A stretch of 21,382 nucleotides of DNA, from assembly GCA_019415505.1 (NCBI GenBank), contig DXZC01000020.1, positions 1 through 21,382 on the forward strand. Reading direction: 5' to 3'. This stretch comes from Peptococcaceae bacterium (GTDB taxonomy: Bacteria > Bacillota > Dehalobacteriia > UBA7702). A program made the position numbers and the translations under genes. The notes beneath the pieces were generated by a model that was not told where the DNA came from, searched no databases, and was given only the letters and a program-made list of their open reading frames with translations. This document shows, piece after piece, positions 14,372 to 21,382 of the stretch (its first letter is position 1; each line of letters starts with the position of its first letter).

Positions 14372-16045
14372 ATGAAAGGTGCACAAGTAGTAGTAGAAAT
14401 ATTAAAAAGAGAAGGCGCCGATATAATTTTTGGTTACCCCGGTGGCGTAGCCTTACCCCTTTACGACGCCTTGTATGATTCCGGCATTCGCCATATTCTC
14501 ACCAGACATGAGCAGGGAGCTGCCCACGCTGCCGATGGCTTTGCCCGTTCCTCTGGAAAGGTTGGCGTCTGCCTCTCCACATCTGGTCCTGGCGCTACCA
14601 ATCTAGTAACAGGTATTGCCACGGCTTATATGGATTCCAGCCCAACGGTATTTATTACCTCCCAGGTAACCAGGGACTCCATTGGTAAGGATTCCTTTCA
14701 GGAAGCGGATATGAGGGGTATAACCACCCCCATTACCAAACATAACTACTTAATCCGCTCCGAAAAGGATTTAGCCCCCGCTTTGCGCCAAGCTTTTTAT
14801 GTGGCCCGCACAGGCCGCCCCGGTACGGTGGTGGTAGATATCCCCAAAGACCTGTTTTTAGCGGATATTGATGTTAATTTTGAGGAAGAAATTAAGCTCC
14901 GTGGCTATCAACCCCTGTACGATGGTGATATAAAACAGGTAGAGGACGCCGCTGAGCTGATTCGCCGTTCCCAAAAGCCCTTATTCTTTGTGGGCGGCGG
15001 TATGGATACCCCGGATCGGGCGGAAATCTTTGGGGAAATCGTCCGGAAAACCAAGATACCCGTTGTCAGCAGTTTAATGGGGAACGCGGTTTTCCCCAAT
15101 GACGACCCGCTCTACTTAGGTATGCTGGGTATGCACGGCACAGTAACAGCCAATAAAGCAGCCATGGAGTGCGACCTACTCATTGGCCTGGGCGTGCGGT
15201 TTTCTGACCGAGTCACCGGGGACGTCAACTCCTTTGCCCCCAACGCCAAAATAGTTCATTTTGAAATCGACGCTGTTGAAGTCAATAAGAATATCAAGGT
15301 TAATAAAAGAGTTATAGCGGATTTATCCTGGTCCTTACAGCGGCTCAACGAAATAGTGGAACCGCCTAACGACAGTGAATGGATTGAGATGTTGGCCAAG
15401 AGCAAGGCGGAAAAGCCTGTGACCTATGGAACCCCCAGGGAGGGGGAAATAAAGCCCCAAATGGTAATTGAGGCGATTTCCCAAATCACCAAGGGTAACG
15501 CTATTATCGTAACCGACGTGGGGCAGCACCAGATGTGGACCGCCCTTTTATACGAATACAAAAAGCCGCGCTCGTTCCTGAGCTCCGGCGGCTTGGGCAC
15601 CATGGGCTTTGGCCTGCCGGCTGCTATGGGGGCGCAAATAGCGAACCCCAACAAAGAAGTCTGGGTAATTTGCGGCGACGGCGGCTTCCTGATGAACTGT
15701 CAGGAACTGGCCACTATCGCGGAACATAATCTCCCCATTAAAATAGTGGTGTCTAATAACCGTTGCTTAGGTATGGTACAACAATGGCAAAGGCTATTCT
15801 ACAATAAGCATTATAGCGGCTCCAAATTTAATATTGACACTAATTTTGCCGCCGTAGCCGAAGCTTTTGGCGTTAAGGGCCGTCGGATTACCCACTCCCA
15901 AGATTTGCAGGGCGCTTTAACAGAAGCTCACCAGGAAACTGCTCCCATGCTCTTGGATATTATGGTTACTGAGGACGAAAATGTCTATCCCATGGTGCCA
16001 GCGGGAGCTTCCCTCGATAATATAATCGAATGGAAGGAGGACTGA
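14372..16045 (+). CDS. ilvB: Acetolactate synthase, large (catalytic) subunit
   Basis: A 557-residue ThDP enzyme joining two pyruvates, or pyruvate and 2-oxobutyrate, in the first common step of branched-chain amino acid synthesis. The N-terminal ThDP-activating segment 'GYPGGVALPLYDAL' is followed by the catalytic Glu47 in 'RHEQGAAHAADGFAR'. The FAD-linked middle domain is typical, and the ThDP-magnesium motif 'GDGGFLMNCQELATI' begins near residue 436. I chose the ATG at 14372 because GGAG is 7 nt upstream; the ATG at 14366 is only 1 nt after that site. It is followed 2 nt after its stop by the small-subunit gene. The pairing with a regulatory subunit argues for the biosynthetic rather than the catabolic (AlsS) enzyme. 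It ends with TGA. Confidence 0.96.
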   Translation: MKGAQVVVEILKREGADIIFGYPGGVALPLYDALYDSGIRHILTRHEQGAAHAADGFARSSGKVGVCLSTSGPGATNLVTGIATAYMDSSPTVFITSQVTRDSIGKDSFQEADMRGITTPITKHNYLIRSEKDLAPALRQAFYVARTGRPGTVVVDIPKDLFLADIDVNFEEEIKLRGYQPLYDGDIKQVEDAAELIRRSQKPLFFVGGGMDTPDRAEIFGEIVRKTKIPVVSSLMGNAVFPNDDPLYLGMLGMHGTVTANKAAMECDLLIGLGVRFSDRVTGDVNSFAPNAKIVHFEIDAVEVNKNIKVNKRVIADLSWSLQRLNEIVEPPNDSEWIEMLAKSKAEKPVTYGTPREGEIKPQMVIEAISQITKGNAIIVTDVGQHQMWTALLYEYKKPRSFLSSGGLGTMGFGLPAAMGAQIANPNKEVWVICGDGGFLMNCQELATIAEHNLPIKIVVSNNRCLGMVQQWQRLFYNKHYSGSKFNIDTNFAAVAEAFGVKGRRITHSQDLQGALTEAHQETAPMLLDIMVTEDENVYPMVPAGASLDNIIEWKED

Positions 16046-16047
16046 CC

Positions 16048-16530
16048 ATGCAACATACACTGGCAGTTTTAGTAGAGGATAAACCAGGGGTTTTAACCCA
16101 TGTATCCGGCCTTATCTCCCGCCGGGGCTTTAATATTGTCTCCATTAACGCCGGTTCCTCCGAGGAGGAGGGCCTCACCCGTATAACCGTAGTGGTGGAC
16201 GTGGTTGACGAGGACGAGCTGGAACAGGTTACTAACCAAATAGCCAAGCTTATTGACACCTTATCCGTGACCAATTTAACCACCAAACCGGCGATTAACC
16301 GAGAGCTGGCCCTCATAAAGGTCAAAGCTATGCCTGAGGATCGTTCCAGCCTAGTGGATATAGCCAATGTTTTCCGGGCCAAAATCGTGGACGTACACCC
16401 GGACAGCATTGTGATTGAAATGACCGGGGAACAGGATAAAATTGACGCTATGTGCCTGCTCCTGGAGGAAACGGGCATTTTAGAAATTGTCCGCACCGGT
16501 ATTATCGCCATTTCCCGTGGGTCAAATTAA
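16048..16530 (+). CDS. ilvN: Acetolactate synthase, small (regulatory) subunit
   Basis: A 160-residue protein, the usual length of the long form of the regulatory subunit (IlvH/IlvN). An N-terminal ACT domain (residues 3-75, 'AVLVEDKPGVLTHVSGLIS') should bind valine for feedback control, and the C-terminal domain around 80-158 activates the catalytic subunit. I chose the ATG at 16048: AAGGAGG is 7 nt upstream and lies inside the end of ilvB, so the two genes are translationally coupled. An in-frame ATG at 16030 would place the ribosome site inside the gene. A strong bidirectional terminator follows, so the operon is just ilvB-ilvN here. It ends with TAA. Confidence 0.95.
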   Translation: MQHTLAVLVEDKPGVLTHVSGLISRRGFNIVSINAGSSEEEGLTRITVVVDVVDEDELEQVTNQIAKLIDTLSVTNLTTKPAINRELALIKVKAMPEDRSSLVDIANVFRAKIVDVHPDSIVIEMTGEQDKIDAMCLLLEETGILEIVRTGIIAISRGSN

Positions 16531-16553
16531 ATTTTCAGGTTAATTTAATAATT

Positions 16554-16598
16554 AAAAAAGTATGCTCCAGCCCGTAAGCGCTGGAGCATACTTTTTTT
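16554..16598. terminator. Bidirectional terminator between ilvN and the membrane-HAD gene
   Basis: Arms GTATGCTCCAGC / GCTGGAGCATAC form 12 perfect pairs around an 8-nt loop. An A run lies on the left and a T run on the right, so it can stop both converging transcripts. Confidence 0.93.
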
Positions 16599-16620
16599 CT
16601 AATCTATCCAATTATTCATT

Positions 16621-17928
16621 CTATTTTTTTCGTTGCCAAAATAACGGCTCATAGAGCTTCTTCAAAGTTTTCACCATGGTATTGGTATCATTATCATGGA
16701 CTACAATGTCATAGACGCCATCCACGCTGCCGAAGGTGATAATTTTATCCAAGCCCAGGCTTTCCTGTAAGTACAGCATCATCTTCCGGCGGGACACGCC
16801 CTTATCGTATATTTTCAGATAGGAAAAACCTTCATATTCCGAGGGTTGGCGGAAAATATAAAGCTCGCTGGCAAAATCCTGTCGCTTTAAAACACCAGTT
16901 AAATAGTCCACCTCCGCATCGGAGACTAAAACCATGATATAGATAGCCGGACGGCCGGGGGGCAATTCCCCCTTCACATAATTGCGGTAAGGAGAGCTGC
17001 GCAGCTCCTCATATAACAGGGCCTCCGCCGCGTTATTAAAATCACCATAGTAAATTAGCAAAACATCGTCCACTACAGAAGTTATAAAGAAATTGACTCC
17101 CTTGGCGGCCAAAAAATCCGCCACCGCCCGAACGGTATCATAGGGCATTTCCCATTTTTTTACATAGCGTTTGGCCTTTAAATCAAAGAGCAAGGCGCCA
17201 TTGGCCGCGATTACCGGCAGCCTTAAATCCACTGCCGACATGGGTACCATGAGTGAAGCCGGGGTGCGGGCTGTGGAGACAGTGAAGTTCATGCCATCCT
17301 GAATCATTTGGTTAAGCACTACCTTGCTATAGTCTGTCAAGGTATTATTGGGGGTCACCAGGGTTTCATCAAGAGCGGAAATAAACAAAACATTTTTATT
17401 TTTATGCCGGGGGATAGCAATAACATTGACCACTAAAGCCACAACAATGCCGATAATGGTATCGATAACCCGCTCCAGGGCAAAAATATAGGGGGATATT
17501 TCCACCGCAGTGCTGATAGTTACGCTGAGAAAGGCCACACAGGCAATATAGGAAGCCTCTTTTTTACGGAACAGCAAGGTGGTATAAATTACCGGCAATA
17601 TGGCAACGGACACCAAAATATAGTGGACGTATTGCGGTTCCAGGGGCAAAACATTGATTTCCATGAGCAAAACCAGGCAACCGTATATGGCCCCAATAAT
17701 CGTACCCACTATTCTGTTGAGGGCCACCTTAACGCTATTACCCACATAAGGCTGCATACAGAGTATCGTGGCAATAGCGGAATAAAAGGGAATGGCGTTA
17801 TCGCCCCGAAAAATGCTGATAACTAAGCAGATAAAAACAGCTATTGTAGTTTTACATATACGCATACCTATTTTAGGCAAGTGGTAGCTTTCCTCTATGG
17901 TTCTGTGCTCTACTTTTTCTTTAACCAT
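16621..17928 (-). CDS. Aromatic-acid-exporter-like membrane domain fused to degenerate HAD (Cof-like) domain
   Basis: A 435-residue fusion. Residues 20-172 hold about five hydrophobic segments and resemble the ArAE_1/FUSC family of aromatic acid exporters in Firmicutes. Residues 178-432 look like a Cof-type HAD phosphatase: 'AANGALLFD' near 241-249 is typical. Its catalytic residues are altered. Motif I reads 'SALDETL' (184-190) where 'DxDGT' is expected, so the nucleophile Asp is Ala185 and the Gly is Glu188. The motif III Lys is Arg380. Motif IV is 'FGSVDGVYD' instead of 'GDxxND'. The domain is therefore probably a binding or sensing module rather than a phosphatase. A TTGATT-17-TATAAC promoter lies upstream. 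The ribosome site is weak (GGGAG about 16 nt away). It ends with TAG, backed up by TAA three codons later. Confidence 0.82.
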   Translation of the reverse strand: MVKEKVEHRTIEESYHLPKIGMRICKTTIAVFICLVISIFRGDNAIPFYSAIATILCMQPYVGNSVKVALNRIVGTIIGAIYGCLVLLMEINVLPLEPQYVHYILVSVAILPVIYTTLLFRKKEASYIACVAFLSVTISTAVEISPYIFALERVIDTIIGIVVALVVNVIAIPRHKNKNVLFISALDETLVTPNNTLTDYSKVVLNQMIQDGMNFTVSTARTPASLMVPMSAVDLRLPVIAANGALLFDLKAKRYVKKWEMPYDTVRAVADFLAAKGVNFFITSVVDDVLLIYYGDFNNAAEALLYEELRSSPYRNYVKGELPPGRPAIYIMVLVSDAEVDYLTGVLKRQDFASELYIFRQPSEYEGFSYLKIYDKGVSRRKMMLYLQESLGLDKIITFGSVDGVYDIVVHDNDTNTMVKTLKKLYEPLFWQRKK

Positions 17929-17952
17929 GATATCTTTAAATCTCCCTCAATG

Positions 17953-17981
17953 GTTATAGCATAAGGGAGCTAAAAAATCAA
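17953..17981 (-). promoter_or_regulatory. Sigma-A promoter of the membrane-HAD fusion gene
   Basis: On the minus strand TTGATT and TATAAC are separated by 17 bp, with the -10 about 25 nt before the start codon. It is divergent from the promoter at 18020-18048. Confidence 0.75.
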
Positions 17982-18019
17982 CGGTATTATTGTTAAATTA
18001 TGGGTATAATTTCGTTCCG

Positions 18020-18048
18020 TTGTTCTTCAGCCCCTTTTTTGTTATAAT
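18020..18048 (+). promoter_or_regulatory. Sigma-A promoter of the MBL-fold gene
   Basis: TTGTTC and TATAAT are separated by 17 bp. The start should fall near 18055, downstream of an ATG at 18049, which fixes the translation start at 18091. Confidence 0.85.
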
Positions 18049-18090
18049 ATGGTATATTTAGGCTTTAGGCCACAGGAAAGGTATAATTTT

Positions 18091-18975
18091 ATGTATGAAT
18101 TAATTCAGGCTGGCGAGAGAACCTATTATTTAGAATGTCCCGCGAAGATAGGCTTATACCGTCTCAATGACCAGGATGTTTGCTTAATTGACAGCGGCAA
18201 CGATAAGGACGCGGGGCGCAAGGTCCTCAAAATCCTGGACGAAAAGGGCTGGCATTTGCAATGTATTCTCAATACTCATTCCAACGCCGACCATATAGGG
18301 GGCAACCATTTTTTACAGCAGCGCACTGGCTGTAAAATCTTCGCCCAGGGCCTGGAACGGGCCTTTACGGAGTATCCCTACCTGGAGCCTTCCTTTCTCT
18401 ACGGCGGCTACCCCTGCGCTGACCTGCGCCACAAATTTCTCTTAGCCAAGGCCAGCGAAACCTTGCCCCTAGAGGATTCCGGGTTCCCCCCGGCAATACA
18501 AACCATAAATTTACCAGGACACTTTTTTCACATGGTGGGTTTTCGCACTCCTGACAACGTAGTTTTCTTAGCCGATTGCTTGACCGACGCCCAGGTTTTG
18601 GCTAAGTACCATATTTTCTTTATTTACGATGTAGCGGCCTTTTTAGACACCTTGACTTTAGTTGAAAACCTCAAAGCCGAACTGTTTGTACCCTCTCACG
18701 CCCCGGCAACCCAGGATATTACAAAGCTGGTGGCGGCTAATAGGGCTAAAGTCGGGGAAATTGCGGCTACTATCTTGAACATCACCACCACGCCCCTTAG
18801 CTTTGAGGATATTTTAAAGGGGATTTTTGACCACTATGCCCTAAACCTCAATTTTGAGCAGTATGTCCTGGTTGGCTCTACTATACGCTCCTATCTGGCC
18901 TGGCTTAAAGACCAGGGCCGGGTAAAGGTGGAGTTTGCGGACAACCGTTTGTTCTGGCAAGGGGTAACGGAATAA
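18091..18975 (+). CDS. Metallo-beta-lactamase-fold hydrolase
   Basis: A 294-residue protein of the MBL superfamily, glyoxalase-II-like group. The metal motif reads 'THSNADHIGG', with His63, Asn65, Asp67 and His68, so the second His of the classical HxHxDH is Asn. Further ligands are His144 in 'LPGHFFHM', Asp162 in 'LADCLTD' and His203 in 'PSHAP'. The C-terminal 70 residues resemble a winged-helix-like region seen in some long members. I chose the ATG at 18091, with AGGAAAGG upstream; the in-frame ATG at 18049 overlaps the promoter -10 region and would precede the transcript start. It stands alone between a divergent membrane-HAD gene and a converging alcohol dehydrogenase gene. The substrate is unknown. 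The Asn could leave one metal site weak. Confidence 0.85.
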   Translation: MYELIQAGERTYYLECPAKIGLYRLNDQDVCLIDSGNDKDAGRKVLKILDEKGWHLQCILNTHSNADHIGGNHFLQQRTGCKIFAQGLERAFTEYPYLEPSFLYGGYPCADLRHKFLLAKASETLPLEDSGFPPAIQTINLPGHFFHMVGFRTPDNVVFLADCLTDAQVLAKYHIFFIYDVAAFLDTLTLVENLKAELFVPSHAPATQDITKLVAANRAKVGEIAATILNITTTPLSFEDILKGIFDHYALNLNFEQYVLVGSTIRSYLAWLKDQGRVKVEFADNRLFWQGVTE

Positions 18976-19052
18976 GCCAGCCAAAACGGAATGACTCAGC
19001 TAAAGCCGGGCATAATTCAACCATGCGACTATTGCGTAATTTTCTTTATACC

Positions 19053-19087
19053 ATAAAAAACTCCTCAGTATATATACTGAGGAGTTT
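19053..19087 (-). terminator. Terminator of the iron alcohol dehydrogenase gene
   Basis: A 30-bp perfect palindrome with 15-bp arms (AAACTCCTCAGTATA and its complement, no spacer). On the minus strand it is followed by a T run. It lies 30 nt past the dehydrogenase stop. Confidence 0.9.
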
Positions 19088-19117
19088 ACAAAGTTGGCTA
19101 TAACAATAGCGAATTTA

Positions 19118-20254
19118 TCAATAACTGTTAACGAATAATTCTCTGGTTTGAGCGGTGTGGGGCACCACCGGATTAGTGACAGTGGAAGCGTCTTTCATGG
19201 CCTCGTCTGTCAACAAATCCAAAGCCTGCTCATATTCGGCCCGGTCGATACCTAAATCCGCCACCCTTGCCGGCAAGCCCACCATTTTTTTCAGCTCTAA
19301 AATTGCCTGGACTAAACAAGCGGTCAGTTCCCGGTCGTTACCCTGGGTAAAGCCCAGCTTACCTGCTAAGGTGGCGTACTTGCGCCGCACCGGCGTGCAG
19401 CTAATAGCAATATCCCGGTTTAAGCCGCCGTTAAAAGAAATTACCCCCGGCAGGAATAAGGAATTAGCCCGGCCATGGGCCACATGAAAATGACCGCCAA
19501 AAGCATGGGCCATGCCATGGCATAAACCTAAACGAGCATGGTCAAAGGCTATACCAGCCATACAAGAGGCGTTGAGCATAGCGGTGCGAGCCGCCATATC
19601 CTCCCCGTCCGCCACGGCAATGGGCAAATACTTACATACCAAAGACACAGCCTTTTCCGCCAAAGCGTCAGAAAACACAGTGGCGTTAGAGGAAACATAG
19701 GCTTCCAAAGCGTGGGTTAAAACGTCAAAGCCGGTGTCCGCGGTTACATTTGGCGGTATACTCTGAGTAAAGCGAGCGTCCAAAATAGCGTAATCCGGCA
19801 GCATAGCCTCGTCCTCAATGGTGGATTTGCTGCCAGTGGCAGAATCAGTGATTACGGAAAAGGAAGTAACCTCTGAACCTGTCCCCGCTGTGGTGGGAAT
19901 GGCAATAGAGATAGGACATTCCTGGGTATCGCTACGGCCATATATAAGGCCAATAAGCTTACCGGTATCTAAAACCGAGCCGCCCCCCACAGAAATTACA
20001 GCGTCAGCGCCGCTTTTCTGAATATCGGCTACACCCTTAGCAACCACAATATCGTCGGGGTCCGGTATAACATCGGAAAAAACCGTATATTCCACCTGCA
20101 ATGATTCTAACAGGGCAAAGATTTCATTGAGCATGCCGGACTCTTCAACGAATTTATCACACACAATACAGGCTTTTTTAATGCCCAAGTGGCTGATACT
20201 ATTTAAGGCTTCATCGCCGCAAAATACTTTAGTTTTAACAATAAAATGATTCAT
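19118..20254 (-). CDS. Iron-containing alcohol dehydrogenase
   Basis: A 378-residue group III (iron-activated) alcohol dehydrogenase, which interconverts alcohols and aldehydes with NAD(P). The nucleotide motif is 'SVGGGSVLDTGK' at 88-99. 'IPTTAGTGSEVT' at 119-130 is the classical loop. The metal ligands by comparison with FucO are Asp177, His181, His246 and His260, all present. The ATG at 20254 has a GGAG ribosome site, preceded by a perfect consensus promoter (TTGACA-17-TATAAT). This suggests strong constitutive expression. The gene stands alone, so the substrate cannot be read from context; the closest general resemblance is to short-chain alcohol enzymes such as PduQ or EutG, from memory. 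It ends with TGA. Confidence 0.93.
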   Translation of the reverse strand: MNHFIVKTKVFCGDEALNSISHLGIKKACIVCDKFVEESGMLNEIFALLESLQVEYTVFSDVIPDPDDIVVAKGVADIQKSGADAVISVGGGSVLDTGKLIGLIYGRSDTQECPISIAIPTTAGTGSEVTSFSVITDSATGSKSTIEDEAMLPDYAILDARFTQSIPPNVTADTGFDVLTHALEAYVSSNATVFSDALAEKAVSLVCKYLPIAVADGEDMAARTAMLNASCMAGIAFDHARLGLCHGMAHAFGGHFHVAHGRANSLFLPGVISFNGGLNRDIAISCTPVRRKYATLAGKLGFTQGNDRELTACLVQAILELKKMVGLPARVADLGIDRAEYEQALDLLTDEAMKDASTVTNPVVPHTAQTRELFVNSY

Positions 20255-20294
20255 AAAAGCTCCATACCAAAATATTTCCCAATAATCTAAAATA

Positions 20295-20323
20295 ATTATA
20301 GACTCATTTGCTCATTATGTCAA
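20295..20323 (-). promoter_or_regulatory. Consensus sigma-A promoter of the alcohol dehydrogenase gene
   Basis: On the minus strand TTGACA and TATAAT are both perfect and 17 bp apart. The start should fall about 34 nt before the ATG. Apart from this promoter, the stretch 20324-20572 shows nothing I recognise. Confidence 0.93.
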
Positions 20324-20590
20324 TGACGCATAGCCCCCAAGTAAATTATAAAATACAGGGATATAAAGTATGCTGTTCAACAATGGCACAATAGAGTAAT
20401 TGGCAAACCCCTAACCCCATAAACCAGCCGAGCAGGGGCTATACACCTGAAGGGCTAGGGCATTGATGGGCTCAGCCACAGTAATATTAGATTGGGAAAA
20501 TTAGGTTGGCATTCATGGGACGCTATTAGAGGGAAAAAGGTTTAATTGTCTTTTTCCGTAAATTAAAAAGCTTTGGAGGTACGAGGAAAA

Positions 20591-20971
20591 ATGGAATATA
20601 AGGTGAACGACCAAGAGCTTAACGCGGCAGTATTTATATCTTTTGTCAACAAAATATGGCCCGGCCATTATGACAAGGCTAAAACACAGGCCGCATTAGC
20701 CAAAACATTGAATATATGCGCCTACGATAATGGCGCGCTTGTGGGCTGCTTGCGTATTCTTTCCGACGGTTATTACTTTGGCACAATTACGGAACTGCTG
20801 GTTCTGGCAGATTACCGGCGACAGGGCATTGGCAGTAATCTCCTCCAACTGGCAAAGGAGCATACGCCAACCCGGCTCTACTTCGGCGCCCAGCCGGGAG
20901 TGGAACATTTCTATGAAAAGAATAACTGCTCCAAAAGCCTGCAATCCTTTATAATTGAAAAGCAAATATAA
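20591..20971 (+). CDS. GNAT-family N-acetyltransferase
   Basis: A 126-residue GNAT protein that should move an acetyl group from acetyl-CoA to an unknown amine. The acetyl-CoA loop is 'DYRRQGIGSNLL' at about residues 74-85 (R-x-x-G-x-G), preceded by a beta strand ending 'ITELLVLA'. The C-terminal 'GVEHFYEKNNC' matches the usual motif B with its Tyr. It is slightly short for the family (typically 140-170). I chose the ATG at 20591, with GGAGGT 10 nt and GAGG 4 nt upstream. An in-frame TTG at 20573 would put both inside the gene. It is monocistronic as far as visible. It ends with TAA, and no clear terminator follows. Confidence 0.88.
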   Translation: MEYKVNDQELNAAVFISFVNKIWPGHYDKAKTQAALAKTLNICAYDNGALVGCLRILSDGYYFGTITELLVLADYRRQGIGSNLLQLAKEHTPTRLYFGAQPGVEHFYEKNNCSKSLQSFIIEKQI

Positions 20972-21050
20972 TCGGGAAAGCCCTTATCGTTGACAGGCAT
21001 TTTGTATTTAATATAGAGAAGCTTGTATAGCCAGAGAGGCAAAGTCTCTT

Positions 21051-21297
21051 GGTTTCAGCTGGGGACAATGCTTCGGCTGAGACTAGGCTTTGGCTGGGGA
21101 CTAGGCTTCGGTTGGGACTAGGCTTCAGCTGGGACTAGGCTTCGGCTGGGGACTAGGCTTCAGCTGGGGACCAGGCTTCGGTTGGGACTAAGCTTCGGCT
21201 GAGACTAGGCTTCGGTTGGGGACTAGGCTTCAGCTGGGGACTAGGCTTCGGTTGGGACTAGGCTTTGGCTGGGACTAGGCTTTGGCTGGGACTAGGC
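21051..21297. repeat. Minisatellite, 14 copies of a 17-18-bp unit
   Basis: Fourteen head-to-tail copies of about 17-18 bp with consensus GGCTTCGGCTGGGACTA. The variation is mostly at the CGG/CAG/TGG triplet, the C/T after it, and an extra G in the G run. The last two complete units are identical. Unit length is not a multiple of 3 and each unit contains TAG or CTA, so it is non-coding. No unique spacers are present, so it is not CRISPR. It starts about 80 nt after the GNAT gene. Confidence 0.95.
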
Positions 21298-21370
21298 GCC
21301 CACTTTGGTTATCTTAATTTGGCCAACAAAAAACAACATTCTTAGAGGATAAACCAATCAGGCGTAGAAT

Positions 21371-21382
21371 CTGTCTCTTATA
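21371..21382 (+). other. Probable residual Nextera/Tn5 mosaic-end adapter
   Basis: The final 12 bases, CTGTCTCTTATA, equal the first 12 bases of the Nextera transposase adapter as read at the 3' end of an insert. An exact match at the very last base is unlikely by chance. It is most likely not genomic. Confidence 0.8.

Noticed and set aside
18049..18090. Longer MBL-protein start at 18049
   Set aside because: It abuts the TATAAT -10 and would precede the transcription start; a good ribosome site serves the ATG at 18091.
21051..21297. CRISPR array
   Set aside because: The units are directly tandem, 17-18 bp, with no unique spacers and no cas genes in the window.

Overview
The window looks like a chromosomal contig from a spore-forming member of the Clostridia (Firmicutes). 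It carries a clear spoVT, strong Shine-Dalgarno sequences, sigma-A promoters with 17-bp spacers, and bacterial-type split pyrrolysyl-tRNA synthetase genes. The last 12 bases match the start of the Nextera/Tn5 mosaic-end adapter, so the right edge is probably a contig end with residual adapter.

The centre (about 8.2-14.0 kb, minus strand) is a complete pyrrolysine (Pyl, amino acid 22) system. It has pylSc and pylD, then the amber-decoding tRNA gene pylT with its own near-consensus promoter, then pylB and pylC (overlapping by 4 bases), a methyltetrahydrofolate:corrinoid methyltransferase, and pylSn. PylB, PylC and PylD make pyrrolysine from lysine. PylSc with PylSn charges tRNA-Pyl(CUA), which inserts Pyl at UAG codons. 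The methyltransferase probably passes methyl groups from corrinoid proteins, which Pyl-dependent methylamine methyltransferases load, to tetrahydrofolate. Terminators after pylD and after the methyltransferase suggest three transcription units: pylSc-pylD, pylT-pylBC-methyltransferase, and pylSn. No gene with an internal in-frame TAG was found here, so the Pyl-containing enzymes must lie elsewhere.

Left of this (1-8 kb) are the end of an AraC-type regulator, an operon of an APH-fold kinase and a non-Pyl MttB-family methyltransferase, a small membrane-attached XRE regulator, spoVT and an NADP-type glutamate dehydrogenase gene. Right of it (14-21 kb) are ilvB-ilvN (acetolactate synthase), a fusion of an aromatic-acid-exporter-like membrane domain to a degenerate HAD domain, a metallo-beta-lactamase-fold protein, an iron alcohol dehydrogenase, a GNAT acetyltransferase and a 14-copy minisatellite.

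Of the 18 protein genes, 11 end in TAA, 5 in TGA and only 2 in TAG (pylC and the membrane-HAD fusion). This fits an organism that reads UAG as Pyl. Unexplained structure includes a three-hairpin leader before pylSn, a possible three-way-junction RNA at about 4.08-4.19 kb, and several short iterated sites between genes.
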